Notes: a model not told the origin generated them from the letters alone. Shown: positions 1-9,405, counted from the stretch's first letter. The stretch: 64,000 nt of DNA from an uncultured Campylobacter sp. (GCF_938017705.1 NZ_CALIIS010000038.1:1-64000); one strand, 5' to 3'. Numbers and translations: made by a program.

Positions 1-239
1 AGGTAAAATTTATTCGTTTTAGCTAAATCATAAGCTTTTTTAAATACTTTTCCATCTTCTACCCGCCACCTGCACTACTATACCATTATGGAAGATAAAG
101 GTACAGCTCTCATAGATATTTACTCGATTTATTTTAATTTCATCCGATACTTTACGACGAAAAAATTTCAAAATTTAGCTTTAAATTTATCGTCATTTTG
201 CTATGATTAGCGAAAAATAACGAAAGCGTAAATCCATAA
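1..239. other. Left-edge non-coding stretch
   Basis: AT-rich DNA before the first clear gene. Short coding-like phrases appear on the minus strand around 1-130 but are interrupted by stops in every frame, so this is either decayed sequence or the start of a leftward gene cut by the window edge. No tRNA, terminator or clear promoter is seen. Confidence 0.4.
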
Positions 240-785
240 ATGATAATCTCTGCCGGACGAAATGAAATTTTTGATTTTGCCCTGCCTATGGGTGTAGGGC
301 TAGTGGATATGAGTATAAATTTGACTAAATTTTTATGCGAAAATAGGCAAAGCTTGCCGAGTGAAATCATTTTCGTGGGTTCTGCAGGGCTATATAAAGA
401 AGGTAAAATTCTAAAAATTTATGAAAGCAGATCGGCTGCAAACTGTGAGATATCGGCGCTTTATGAGCTTTCATACTCTCCAATTAACTATGAAATTCTA
501 GCTAGGAATTCTGCCAATGTTTCATATGAAACAATAACTAATAGCTCAAATTTTATCACGACCGATAAAAAATCCGCGTTAAAATTCTTTGAGCGAGGTT
601 ATTTTTTAGAAAATATGGAATTTTTTGCGGTTCTCAAGGTAGCACAAAAATTTGAAATTCCCGCTTACGGAATTTTTTGTGCGACGAATTTCTGCAATTC
701 AAATGCTCACACGGATTTTTTAAAAAATCACGCCGCTGCAAAAGAAAATTTAACTAAATATCTAAAAACTAAGGCATTAATTTGA
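240..785 (+). CDS. Nucleoside phosphorylase/nucleosidase-like protein
   Basis: A 181-residue protein that resembles the short purine/uridine phosphorylase (PNP_UDP) relatives found next to rlmN in Campylobacter. It opens with a strand-loop ([17 protein letters not shown]) and carries GSAGLYKEG near residue 48, like the glycine-rich phosphate/base loop of the family. It is shorter than full nucleoside phosphorylases (about 230-280 residues), so catalytic competence is not certain. The stop codon overlaps the TTG start of rlmN, so the two genes are probably translationally coupled. The ATG at 240 is chosen because the conserved N-terminus begins there; its ribosome-binding site is weak. A role in purine salvage is inference. 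Confidence 0.65.
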   Translation: MIISAGRNEIFDFALPMGVGLVDMSINLTKFLCENRQSLPSEIIFVGSAGLYKEGKILKIYESRSAANCEISALYELSYSPINYEILARNSANVSYETITNSSNFITTDKKSALKFFERGYFLENMEFFAVLKVAQKFEIPAYGIFCATNFCNSNAHTDFLKNHAAAKENLTKYLKTKALI

Positions 786-1882
786 AAAATATCTTTGATT
801 TTACGATGAAAGAGCTTGAAAATTTCGTCGAACCAAAATTTAGAGCCAAGCAAATTTACGAATGGATTTACAAAAAGAATGTGGATGACTTCACACAAAT
901 GCTAAATCTACCAAAAGAGATCCGTCAAAGTTTAGCTCAAAATTTTTATTTAGATCCGCTTGAATGCGTCAGATCCGAAACAAGTAGCGATGGCAGTATC
1001 AAATATCTTTTCGCTCTCAAAGACGGCAAGACGATAGAAAGTGTCCTGCTACCGATGAAGGATGAGCTGCGAGATGAACACGAAAAAGTTGTAAGACATG
1101 CGCGCTACTCAATCTGCGTAAGTTCGCAAGTGGGTTGCAAAATTGGCTGTAGCTTCTGCTTGACAGCAAAAGGTGGCTTCGTACGGAATTTAACTCCAGG
1201 CGAGATCGTGGCTCAAATTTGGCTCATCAAGAAAATGAACGCGATCCCGTACGAGCGGCGCGTCAATGTCGTATATATGGGGATGGGCGAACCGCTTAAT
1301 AACCTAGACAACGTTGCCAAAGCCGTGCAAATTTTAAAAGAAAACGACGGACTCGCAATAGCGCCGCGTCGCCAAACGATAAGTACAAGCGGACTTTCTA
1401 CGCAGATAAAAAAGCTTGGCGAAATGGATCTTGGCGTGCTACTCGCGATCTCACTGCATGCAGTGGATGACGAACTGCGTGAAAAACTAATGCCGATAAA
1501 TCGTGCCTACAATATTGCATCGATCATGCAGGCGGTGCGCGAGTTCCCAATCGATCTGCGAAAACGCGTGATGTTTGAATATCTAATGATCGATGGGATA
1601 AATGACCGCTCAAGCGATGCCAAAACGTTAGTGAAGCTTCTGCACGGCATTCGCGCAAAAGTAAATCTGATCTATTTTAATCCGCACGAAGGCTCGAGCT
1701 TTGGCAGACCAAGCCCCGAAAATATGGTGAAATTCCAAGACTATCTCTGCGCGCACGGCATTACTTGCACGATCCGCCAGAGCAAGGGGCTAGATATCAG
1801 TGCAGCGTGCGGACAACTCAAACAAAGAAACGAGCAGGGTAAAATTTTAGATCAAAATGGCGTCAATATGGATAAAATTTAA
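782..1882 (+). CDS. rlmN: 23S rRNA (adenine-2503-C2)/tRNA methyltransferase RlmN
   Basis: Radical-SAM enzyme of 366 residues that methylates C2 of A2503 in 23S rRNA and, in this family, A37 of some tRNAs. The CxxxCxxC cluster motif is C119, C123 and C126 ([10 protein letters not shown]), and a [10 protein letters not shown] motif for SAM binding follows near residue 165. The C-terminal AACGQL includes the conserved cysteine that resolves the methyl-transfer intermediate. Length is normal. The start is a TTG at 782 that overlaps the preceding stop codon (TTGA), so expression is coupled to the upstream gene. Confidence 0.95.
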   Translation: MKNIFDFTMKELENFVEPKFRAKQIYEWIYKKNVDDFTQMLNLPKEIRQSLAQNFYLDPLECVRSETSSDGSIKYLFALKDGKTIESVLLPMKDELRDEHEKVVRHARYSICVSSQVGCKIGCSFCLTAKGGFVRNLTPGEIVAQIWLIKKMNAIPYERRVNVVYMGMGEPLNNLDNVAKAVQILKENDGLAIAPRRQTISTSGLSTQIKKLGEMDLGVLLAISLHAVDDELREKLMPINRAYNIASIMQAVREFPIDLRKRVMFEYLMIDGINDRSSDAKTLVKLLHGIRAKVNLIYFNPHEGSSFGRPSPENMVKFQDYLCAHGITCTIRQSKGLDISAACGQLKQRNEQGKILDQNGVNMDKI

Positions 1883-1955
1883 AAAGATAGAAAAAATTCG
1901 GCTAATATTTCCAGATCATAAGGCAGATCAGTAAAAAATTTATAACGGAGTAGCA

Positions 1956-2072
1956 ATGGACGCGCAAAAAATAATGGATGAGAACAGCATCTTCTTAGAC
2001 AGATCGCTGCTTAAAAAATCCAAGATTACAAACGCTGAAATCATCCGCGAATTCCTTCTTATCTACCCTTAA
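1956..2072 (+). CDS. Possible 38-residue small protein
   Basis: An ATG-to-TAA frame of 38 residues (starts MDAQKIMDEN, ends LLIYP) with a good upstream GGAG at 1947-1950. It lies between rlmN and an AT-rich orphan gene on the other strand. It has no recognisable domain. It could be a genuine microprotein or the N-terminal remnant of a longer gene that has been lost. Support is limited to the ribosome-binding site and the protein-like composition. Confidence 0.35.
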   Translation: MDAQKIMDENSIFLDRSLLKKSKITNAEIIREFLLIYP

Positions 2073-2100
2073 CATTTCGAATTTTCATAGAAATTAACAA

Positions 2101-2730
2101 TTACAATCCAAGTCTCATGCCAATATCTTGCGATATTTCTATTGTTTGTTTTTGTTCTATGCTACGGTCTATGCCCAAACCAAGTACCCTCTTGCAATAT
2201 TCCCCAAAAGAAGCAACTACCGTTTTGCTCCCCATACTTGCTATCAATGCCGAGCTTTCTAAATTAACAGAGCTTCCCGCCCCGCCCTTTTGCTTAAATA
2301 GAAAATTAGCGTATTCGTCAAATTCTCTTTTAAATATTCCATGTTCTTGATTGTATTTTTTAAAAGAATCAACATCGGGTTTAAAATCTTTTATACTACC
2401 ACCTAACTTATCTTGAAGCATCCAATATTTATGCGCTCTAAGCTCAAATTTATCGTCATCTTCGCTACCGAAAATAAATATATGAAACCCACCGTCTAGC
2501 CAAGCTGAATTATATGCTTTTATAGCCATAGCGCTTTGTCCCCAATCTGCATATTTTTTCTTTTCTGAGGATAAATTCTCGAATGCCCTTTTAAACTCTA
2601 TAAGTAAAAACTTCCCATTGTTGTGTGTTAAGGCATCACCTATTTTTTCTACATCACCATCAAGTGGAGCTATATCGATTCCAACAAACACTGCTTTACA
2701 AAATAATACTCCACTGTTTTTTCCCACCAC
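2101..2730 (-). CDS. Orphan protein with PD-(D/E)xK-like motif
   Basis: A 209-residue protein without a recognised family. Residues 31-47 read as an Asp (D32) followed after a short spacer by a beta strand ending in E45-F-K47 (FLLIEFKRAF), the arrangement of PD-(D/E)xK nucleases. That would suit a restriction or DNA-repair nuclease, but this is a motif match only. The start is GTG at 2730, with AAAGGA upstream and no in-frame ATG. Base composition is more AT-rich than flanking rlmN and purB, which suggests acquisition by transfer. The tail (about residues 150-209) looks helical. Confidence 0.5.
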   Translation of the reverse strand: MVGKNSGVLFCKAVFVGIDIAPLDGDVEKIGDALTHNNGKFLLIEFKRAFENLSSEKKKYADWGQSAMAIKAYNSAWLDGGFHIFIFGSEDDDKFELRAHKYWMLQDKLGGSIKDFKPDVDSFKKYNQEHGIFKREFDEYANFLFKQKGGAGSSVNLESSALIASMGSKTVVASFGEYCKRVLGLGIDRSIEQKQTIEISQDIGMRLGL

Positions 2731-2931
2731 AACATTTTCATCCTTTATTCAAAATTACTAATATTCTAATTATGAATTATAGCTATCGCAAAATAAAATC
2801 GTCTTAAAATTTTCAAATAACTACAGATGAGAAATTAATAAATTAATGCCATTGTAAGCACAAAATTTTATAAAAACCAGCAAAAACAAAATCCTAGTCA
2901 TCAAAATAATCGCCGCCGCTTTAAAATTTTA

Positions 2932-4353
2932 TTAAGTTGCTTGAATTTTACCGATTTTCGCGAGATTATAAAACTCTCTTGCGGCGTCAAATTCGCTTTT
3001 TATCTCGTATCGTTCGCCGCCTAGTTCGAAGCAAATTGTATTCGCGTGTAGCAACAATCTCGGCGCCCCTGTCGTTCTGATCCGCTCCGTCTCATCCATC
3101 TTTTTATCCAATATCCGCTCCGCTTGCTCTCGCGAAAGCCCATACAGCGGTTCTCCCAATATCGGCGTATCCGCGGCAAATAGATGCAGCCTGATCTGAT
3201 GCTGCCTACCCGTCAGTGGATAGCACTCAATCAGGCTAGCGTCCATGTCCTCAAAATATCGCAGCGAGCGTATCAGCGTGATTGCCTCCTTGCCATCGCG
3301 CGATATTTTCATACGAATTTTAAGATCGGCAAACTCGTCGCTAGGGGCGATCGGAGCATCAATCACAAACCCCTCAAAATCCTTTAAAAATTTCAGTTTT
3401 TCGCTAAATTTTGCGTATTTTGCAGGCTCAAATTTTTTAAAATTTACGTAGCCCGTAGAAGTAGCCGGCATAGATTTGACCGCAGATAAGGCGCAAGGTT
3501 TATGCCCGTTATCCGCGCTACTCATCGCGATAGCGGATTTAAGCTTATCACTCACGCCGCAGGATAAGGCATCAAATTCAGATCCGCTACCAACATCGCC
3601 AGTAGGAGCGCCGGAATTAAATTTAACCTGCGCGCCGCCAGATAGAATGCTGCGCCATAATCCCCTACTCACATTACCAGACAAGGTATTAAATCCAAAT
3701 TTATCGCCTACTCCTTTTAGAGCTAGTGTATCGCGCAGATCCGATATGCTACTTGGCAAACTCACAGCATCGCCCGCAAATTTTGATCCGCAAATTTCAT
3801 CAAAGCCTAGAGCATAGCAACTCTCTATCTCTCCATTGCAAGCAGCACTTTGCAAATCACCTCGCAAGCCCTCCCTCAAATCTCCTTGCACGAGCGCTAG
3901 ATAGCTTTTCATCACTCTACGCTGTTCGAAGCACTCTTTGAGCTCGCGCGCCGCGTCTTTATCTTTAGCGACGATCAAAACGCCGCTGGTTTCGAGATCG
4001 AGCCTGTGCGCCACGCACGCGTCCTGCCCGTATAGCGACCAGATCTCGTCATACATATTATAAGGCGAGTTGCGCCCGCTCGGATGGCTAAGAATTCCGC
4101 TTGGTTTGTCAAATGCCGCAAACGCATCGCACTCAAAGATCGGCTTCAGTCCGCGCGGCTTGCATTTGTAATCGATCAAAAAAATTTCTCCGTGCGCGAC
4201 AGAGTTTTTATGTAAATTTTGATCCTCCGCATCGGTTACGCGATGCTTGTCACAGATGCGCTGCGCGGATTTCATATCGTATCCGAGGCTAAGCAGAATT
4301 TCGTAAATTTTGCGTCCCTCAAAGCTTCCCAAGCTTCTTTTCTCATAACCCAT
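2932..4353 (-). CDS. RluA-family pseudouridine synthase with large insert
   Basis: Pseudouridine synthase of the RluA family, acting on rRNA or tRNA uridines. An S4-like RNA-binding segment occupies about residues 1-65. The catalytic motif HRLDLETSG is at 116-124 (nucleophile D119), and the uracil-pocket motif PLTGRQHQIRLHL is at 379-391. At 473 residues it is far longer than the usual ~300. The extra ~165 residues lie between about 158 and 326, are rich in Ser, Gly and Ala, and separate two core blocks (LALVQGDL and FVIDAPI) that are normally close together. The target site cannot be read from sequence. It is divergent from purB. Confidence 0.85.
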   Translation of the reverse strand: MGYEKRSLGSFEGRKIYEILLSLGYDMKSAQRICDKHRVTDAEDQNLHKNSVAHGEIFLIDYKCKPRGLKPIFECDAFAAFDKPSGILSHPSGRNSPYNMYDEIWSLYGQDACVAHRLDLETSGVLIVAKDKDAARELKECFEQRRVMKSYLALVQGDLREGLRGDLQSAACNGEIESCYALGFDEICGSKFAGDAVSLPSSISDLRDTLALKGVGDKFGFNTLSGNVSRGLWRSILSGGAQVKFNSGAPTGDVGSGSEFDALSCGVSDKLKSAIAMSSADNGHKPCALSAVKSMPATSTGYVNFKKFEPAKYAKFSEKLKFLKDFEGFVIDAPIAPSDEFADLKIRMKISRDGKEAITLIRSLRYFEDMDASLIECYPLTGRQHQIRLHLFAADTPILGEPLYGLSREQAERILDKKMDETERIRTTGAPRLLLHANTICFELGGERYEIKSEFDAAREFYNLAKIGKIQAT

Positions 4354-4377
4354 ATTAAACTTTCAGCCCCATTTTTA

Positions 4378-4383
4378 TATAAT
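4378..4383 (+). promoter_or_regulatory. Probable purB promoter -10 box
   Basis: TATAAT preceded by T-rich DNA, 46 bases before the purB ATG, in the space between the divergent pseudouridine synthase gene and purB. A second weaker candidate (TATAC) lies just downstream. Confidence 0.4.
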
Positions 4384-4428
4384 TATTGCCATCATTATAC
4401 AAGAAATTCTAACCGAAAGGCTACTAAA

Positions 4429-5760
4429 ATGGTCGAAAGATACGCAAGAAAAGAGATGTCTGAAAAATGGAGCTTGCAAGCCAAATACGACGCGTGGCTA
4501 AAAGTCGAGCTCGCAGCAGTTAAGGCGTGGAATAAACTAGGTCTAATAAGCGACTGCGATAAAGATAAAATTCTACAAAACGCAAGCTTTAGGATCGAGC
4601 GGATAGATGAGATCGAAAAGACCACCAAGCACGACGTGATTGCATTTCTAACGAGCGTGAGTGAGAGCCTTGGGCAGGAGAGCCGCTTCGTGCATTACGG
4701 CATGACTAGCAGCGATTGCATCGATACCGCCGTCGCGCTACAAATCAAAGAAAGCATGGAGCTTATCATTGAGGATGTGCAAAATTTAAAAGCCGCGATA
4801 AAATCTCAAGCCATGAAGCATAAAATGACACTGATGGTCGGGCGCAGCCACGGTATCCACGGCGAGCCGATCACTTTCGGACTCGTGCTTGCGGTCTGGT
4901 ATGATGAGATAAATCGCGCGCTAGAGCTTTTGCAACACGCAAAAAGCGTTATCAGCTACGGCAAAATAAGCGGTGCGATGGGGAATTTCGCCCACGCTCC
5001 ACTAGAGCTGGAAGAGCTAGTGTGCGAATATCTGGGGCTAAAGCCCGCTCCCGCATCCAATCAAGTCATCCAGCGCGATCGCTACGCGCAGGTAATGAGC
5101 GCACTTGCGATCCTGGCTTCCAGCTGCGAAAAGATCGCTATCGCAATCCGCCACTATCAACGCACCGAGGTTTATGAGGCAGAGGAATTTTTTAGCCCAG
5201 GTCAAAAGGGCAGCTCCGCGATGCCGCACAAACGAAATCCTGTGCTTAGCGAAAACGTAACTGGACTATGTCGTATGATTCGTAGCTTCGCAATACCCGC
5301 GATGGAGGACGTAGCGCTATGGCACGAACGCGACATCAGCCATAGCTCGGTCGAGCGATTTATCCTCCCCGACGGCTTTATAACTGCTGATTTTATGTTA
5401 AATCGCTTGACAAGCTTGATCGAAAAACTGCTCGTATATCCTGAAAATATGATGAGAAATCTAAATTTAACCGGTGGGCTCGTGTTTTCGCAGCGCGTGC
5501 TGCTAGAGCTGCCTAAACGAGGAGTTAGCAGAGAGGATGCCTATAAAATCGTGCAGCGTAATGCGATGAAGGTCTGGGCGGATCTGCAAGAGGGCAAAAA
5601 AGCTATAGATGAGCAAGGGCTTAGCTTGTTTTTACAAAATCTGCTCGCAGATACAAAGCTACGAGAAAAACTAAGCGAAAGCGAGATTAAAGAGTGCTTC
5701 GACTACGGATATTACACCAAAAACGTAGACGCGATTTTCGATAGGGTTTTTGGCAAATAG
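4429..5760 (+). CDS. purB: Adenylosuccinate lyase
   Basis: Fumarase/aspartase-superfamily lyase of 443 residues. It acts twice in purine synthesis, releasing fumarate from SAICAR and from adenylosuccinate. The superfamily signature SSAMPHKRNP lies near residue 262, with GMTSSDCIDT and GRSHGIHGEP before it. An upstream in-frame start would add about 70 residues overlapping the neighbouring gene on the other strand. The ATG at 4429 is preferred because the conserved N-terminus (MVERYARKEM) begins there. No other purine gene is adjacent. Confidence 0.95.
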   Translation: MVERYARKEMSEKWSLQAKYDAWLKVELAAVKAWNKLGLISDCDKDKILQNASFRIERIDEIEKTTKHDVIAFLTSVSESLGQESRFVHYGMTSSDCIDTAVALQIKESMELIIEDVQNLKAAIKSQAMKHKMTLMVGRSHGIHGEPITFGLVLAVWYDEINRALELLQHAKSVISYGKISGAMGNFAHAPLELEELVCEYLGLKPAPASNQVIQRDRYAQVMSALAILASSCEKIAIAIRHYQRTEVYEAEEFFSPGQKGSSAMPHKRNPVLSENVTGLCRMIRSFAIPAMEDVALWHERDISHSSVERFILPDGFITADFMLNRLTSLIEKLLVYPENMMRNLNLTGGLVFSQRVLLELPKRGVSREDAYKIVQRNAMKVWADLQEGKKAIDEQGLSLFLQNLLADTKLREKLSESEIKECFDYGYYTKNVDAIFDRVFGK

Positions 5761-6619
5761 CAAGTACGGTAGCCTTGATATTTTAAAGCTCCGAGCAAGC
5801 CTATAAAATATAGCGAAGCGGCTAGAAATTTATGTTTGCGCCGAAGTACTTTAAAAAGAGCGATTGAAATTTTAAAATTTTTACAAAGATAAAATTTTAG
5901 TAAAAGCGTAGCGCTTGCGGATAAATCTGGCATCTAAATCCGCACGACAGGCATCTACCGCTTTTACCGCGAATTTATAAAGGTAAAATTCTGTGCTTTC
6001 GACCAACCTTAAAATCGTAAAATTTAATGCTTTAAAACGGTAAAATTCTAAAATTCTTAGACGCAGTAGTTTTAGAATTCTACCGCAAAATTTAGCGCTA
6101 ATCTCAAAAAAGTTATAAATGCGAGATTTCCATAAAGCAAACAGGCGAATCCATCTCTAGATCGGCCAGCATTAAGACGCAATCCTTTTACGTGCTCGCT
6201 TAGAATTTTGCCTATGGCAACCAACCAAATTTTAATGATTTTATGGCATTTCTGCGTCGGACTCAAGCTAGGAGTCGTGAGATATACGAAGCAATTATGA
6301 AACAAATTTAAAATGGCAAATGGAGACATTGATAAAATTCCGCTTTTTCAACTTGAAATTATAACGATTCTTAGAAAAAAGCGGATTGAGTAAAATTTCA
6401 TAAATTCCATCAATTTAAGCGCTTAACAGATAACACTAAAAATAGGAAATTAAGCTTGCGTAATAATATTTTTAAAAATTTTAAATTTTATACGCGTAAG
6501 CGGGTAAAATTTGATGTCTAGTACCGGCAGCACCCTTGATTATCATATAATTACGTCTGAATTGCTAGCAAATTTCGGATTAAACAATCCTGCGATTTGA
6601 CGTCTAATAATTATTTGGA
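5761..6619. other. Long spacer with recurrent AAAATTCTA words
   Basis: About 860 bases without a supported gene. It contains several copies of the word TAAAATTCTA or its complement (for example near 5983, 6041 and 6070) and an imperfect inverted repeat at 6038-6085. An 85-codon minus-strand frame at 6072-6329 has no family resemblance and no convincing ribosome-binding site. Similar spacers recur at 21-25 kb and 45 kb. Confidence 0.5.
6038..6085. repeat. Imperfect 16-bp inverted repeat
   Basis: Arms 6038-6053 and 6070-6085 match as reverse complements at 15 of 16 positions, with a 16-base loop. Each arm contains the AATTCTA word common in this genome's spacers. No T-run follows, so it is not a classic terminator. 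Confidence 0.55.
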
Positions 6620-6658
6620 ATTTAAAACGGATGGGGCGGGAGTTCGTTCGCCCCATCC
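6620..6658 (-). terminator. Rho-independent terminator of the outer-membrane protein gene
   Basis: A perfect 10-bp inverted repeat (arms 6629-6638 and 6649-6658, GGATGGGGCG and its complement). Read on the minus strand it is followed by GTTTTAAATT. It lies about 20 bases past the stop codon of the gene at 6680-7315. Confidence 0.75.
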
Positions 6659-6679
6659 TGCGCTAGTACGTTAGAATTT

Positions 6680-7315
6680 TTAAAATTTAAAGTTATACCC
6701 TAGATAGAGCCCATGGTTGGTCTCATATACCTTGTCTACCCCTTCTCCAAGCTTACTAGCCTTGTATCTAGTGTAGTCCGCCTTGTAGCCAAACTCGATC
6801 TCGTTATGCTCGTCAAAGCTATATAGCCCGCCCAGTCTTGCGCCGATTACCCAGCCAGGCAGAGTCTTTGAGAGCGAATCGCTGCTTCCGTCAGATTCGT
6901 CATATGAATAAATTTTATATTTCAAAAATGAAACTCCTGTATATGCGCCCGCTACGAGTTTAAAGCCGTTTGTAATCTCAGGCGTAAAATCCCCGCCTAC
7001 GAGCAAGCTATGCTTATTCCACTCGTGTTTAAATATGATGTCCTCCTCGTCAGTGCCAGTTTTCGAAGCTTTGAAATCATACAAGTACTCGCCGTACGCC
7101 CTAGCTATACCAAAATCATAGCCGCCTTTAAAGCCGAGAGCAGCCTGCCCCTTATTATCTTTATTCGTGCCAGAATCTTCCTCATCAGACCATTTAGTAG
7201 TGATGCTGGATTTAAAAGAATAATCTCCCTCGATACCTAAAAATATCCCCTCGCCGAAGCTTGAGCTCGCGCACACCGCAGCGGTAAACGCCGCGATTAA
7301 AATTTTATTTTTCAC
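6680..7315 (-). CDS. Outer-membrane beta-barrel protein
   Basis: A 211-residue exported protein. A Sec signal peptide covers about residues 1-21 (cleavage near SSSFG/EG). The mature part is made of alternating aromatic/hydrophobic strands separated by charged loops (for example GIARAYGEYLYDF). It ends in YLGYNFKF, with the C-terminal Phe typical of barrels recognised by BamA. Size and pattern fit a small eight-stranded barrel of the OmpA/OmpW-like type. A loop near residues 40-55 is rich in Asp, Glu and Thr. Function is not evident. It is a single-gene unit with its own terminator. Confidence 0.75.
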   Translation of the reverse strand: MKNKILIAAFTAAVCASSSFGEGIFLGIEGDYSFKSSITTKWSDEEDSGTNKDNKGQAALGFKGGYDFGIARAYGEYLYDFKASKTGTDEEDIIFKHEWNKHSLLVGGDFTPEITNGFKLVAGAYTGVSFLKYKIYSYDESDGSSDSLSKTLPGWVIGARLGGLYSFDEHNEIEFGYKADYTRYKASKLGEGVDKVYETNHGLYLGYNFKF

Positions 7316-7655
7316 ATTTTCTCCTTACAATTTATAATTTCGGGCTTCCGCCGCCGCCGCTTTGCCATTTTACCGCTTGCTATCTTTAAGCGCCTTCCGC
7401 CAAGCTCGCTCATAAGCGCGTTTAAAATTTGTTGATTATAATATCCTTTTTTTGAAATTTTGATGAATTTCGCGACAAGACTTGGAATTTTATCTCACTC
7501 GCCTTGGATAAAATTCTATCTCGATTGCCAGCACGGAATTCGACGAAATTCTACGTCGCCGCCCCGTGAGCAGTTAGCAAATTTAAATGCCGGGTGTCAT
7601 TAAAAAATAATCTGTGATGAAATTTAAAGCGCTTATTTAGTTGTTCGTTTTTATG
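7316..7655. other. Spacer between divergent genes
   Basis: About 340 bases separating the outer-membrane gene from the leader of the DASS transporter. Scattered AAATTCTA/GAATTCTA words occur, and no gene is seen. It should hold the leftward promoter of the outer-membrane protein. Confidence 0.4.
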
Positions 7656-7661
7656 TATAAT
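7656..7661 (+). promoter_or_regulatory. Promoter -10 box upstream of DASS transporter
   Basis: TATAAT preceded by TG one base upstream (ATGTATAAT) and by T-rich DNA, a good Campylobacter sigma-70 element. It lies 139 bases before the transporter ATG, which implies a long leader containing the hairpin at 7682-7712. Confidence 0.5.
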
Positions 7662-7681
7662 TTAAAATTTACACACGAGAT

Positions 7682-7716
7682 AAGTGCCGTGTTACCGATA
7701 GTAACTGCACTTTTAA
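7682..7716 (+). promoter_or_regulatory. Structured leader hairpin (attenuator, small RNA end or operator)
   Basis: An interrupted inverted repeat: AAGTGC (7682-7687) pairs with GCACTT (7707-7712), and GTTAC (7691-7695) pairs with GTAAC (7701-7705) around a CGATA loop. TTTTAAAAATTT overlaps and follows the 3' arm. It begins about 20 bases after the -10 box, so a transcript could end here or fold here. The same DNA could equally be a regulator's operator. Confidence 0.4.
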
Positions 7717-7799
7717 AAATTTAAGACGATTTGATTTGGAATTTATAAAATTCCCGCCTCATTTTTGTATCATAAGCCAAATCCAAAAAAGGAGTATCT

Positions 7800-9272
7800 A
7801 TGGAAGAACACAAAGTGGAATTACGCAACTCCCGCTTACAAGGACCACTGGACTCAGACGTAGACGAGCTGGGTTTAGACAGGCTCACCGACACCGTGCC
7901 GTTTCCTAAGCGCGGCGTCATCATTATGGCGATTGCCGCTGCTGTGGGCTTTGCGCTATATGCCGCGTTACCGTTTGAGCCCAATGTCAAAAAAGGCCTT
8001 GCACTGCTTGCTTTCATCGCGATTATGTGGCTTACAGAGGCCGTGCATATCACGGTAACCGCGCTTATGGTGCCGGTGCTTGCGGTAGCTATCGGACTTG
8101 GCAAATTCGCTAAAGATGGCACTTTCACAGCTGCCACCATCAAAAGTACGCTTGCAAATTTTGCAAACCCTACGATCTTTACCTTTTTCGGCGGTTTTGC
8201 TCTGGCAACGGCTCTGCATATGCAAAAGCTCGATAAAAAGATCGCGATGTGGCTAATCGCCCGCGCAGGCGGTCGCTTGGGTGTAGCTGCGATTTTAATC
8301 TGCCTTGCTACGGCGATCCTTTCGATGTGGGTTTCAAACACCGCAACTGCTGCGATGATGCTTCCGATCGCGCTTGGAATTTGCGCCAACATGGACGAGA
8401 GCAAAGATCGCGGCACGCTCGTGTTTTTGCTTTTAGGCATCGCGTATTCTGCAAGCATCGGAGGTTTGGGCACGCTCGTGGGATCTCCGCCAAATTTAAT
8501 CGTGGCTCAAGCCTTGCACTACAGCTTCGCGGACTGGATGAAGGTAGGTTTGCCGCTAATGTGCGTGATGCTACCGATAATGCTTGTGGTGCTTTATATA
8601 ATTTTCAAGCCGAATTTAAGTCATAAAATAGAGATGGATCTGGAGCATATCCCTTGGACGCGCGAGCGCATTATTACTATCGTCGTATTTGCTCTAACAG
8701 CGCTTGGCTGGATATTTTCAAAGCAAATTTCAGCCCTTGTGGGCTTTAAAGTGGATGATGCTTACGTCGCTATCTGCTCGGCAGTCGTAATCGTCGTGCT
8801 AGGGCTTGCCAAATGGCACGACATCGCCGAAAACACCGAGTGGGGCGTGCTGTTGCTTTTCGGCGGCGGACTTACGCTAAGTGCGGTTTTAGGCGATTCC
8901 GGAGCTTCTAAGGTGCTTGGCGATCTAGTCGCGCATACTTTCGGCGGAGCGCCTACTTACATCGTACTTTTAGTAACCGCAGTTTTTATCATCTGCCTTA
9001 CGGAATTTACGAGCAATACCGCCTCGGCGGCGCTTTTAGTACCAGTATTTGCGGGAGTAGCAGCGCAAATGGGGCTGCCAAAAGAAACTCTTACTATAGT
9101 AATCGGTGTGGGCGCAAGCTGCGCTTTCATAATGCCGGTAGCGACGCCGCCGAATGCTTTGGTTTTCGGCACGGGACGCATTCGCCAGGCGGAAATGGTA
9201 CGAAGTGGCGGAATTCTAGCGATATTCTCCGCGTTTTTGGTTTCGGGATACGCGTATATTTTTTACTCGTAA
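7800..9272 (+). CDS. DASS-family sodium/anion symporter (SLC13-like)
   Basis: A 490-residue inner-membrane transporter of the divalent anion:sodium symporter family, whose members carry dicarboxylates, sulfate or similar anions. The two inverted-repeat halves each contain the Ser-Asn-Thr signature: SNTATAAMMLP near residue 180 and TSNTASAALLVP near residue 402. These motifs form the sodium and substrate sites. An unusually polar N-terminal extension (about 38 residues) precedes the first membrane helix. The ATG at 7800 has a good GGAG five bases upstream. Dicarboxylate uptake would suit fumarate/succinate respiration in Campylobacter, but the substrate is inference. Confidence 0.85.
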   Translation: MEEHKVELRNSRLQGPLDSDVDELGLDRLTDTVPFPKRGVIIMAIAAAVGFALYAALPFEPNVKKGLALLAFIAIMWLTEAVHITVTALMVPVLAVAIGLGKFAKDGTFTAATIKSTLANFANPTIFTFFGGFALATALHMQKLDKKIAMWLIARAGGRLGVAAILICLATAILSMWVSNTATAAMMLPIALGICANMDESKDRGTLVFLLLGIAYSASIGGLGTLVGSPPNLIVAQALHYSFADWMKVGLPLMCVMLPIMLVVLYIIFKPNLSHKIEMDLEHIPWTRERIITIVVFALTALGWIFSKQISALVGFKVDDAYVAICSAVVIVVLGLAKWHDIAENTEWGVLLLFGGGLTLSAVLGDSGASKVLGDLVAHTFGGAPTYIVLLVTAVFIICLTEFTSNTASAALLVPVFAGVAAQMGLPKETLTIVIGVGASCAFIMPVATPPNALVFGTGRIRQAEMVRSGGILAIFSAFLVSGYAYIFYS

Positions 9273-9405
9273 AATTCCGTCAAAATTCTATAGTCCGGGT
9301 ATCTGCTCGGACTAAATATATTTATAAGATATATTTTTAAACTCCTAAATTTTCGGAATTTTTATAAAAAGATTCTAATTTAATACTATTTTAATCAGTT
9401 ATTTG

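Noticed and set aside
1..130. Coding-like phrases on the minus strand at the left edge
   Set aside because: Stops interrupt each frame and the window ends too soon to judge; not called as a gene.
6072..6329. 85-codon minus-strand frame in the purB-Omp spacer
   Set aside because: No ribosome-binding site, no family likeness, and the DNA matches the general spacer pattern.
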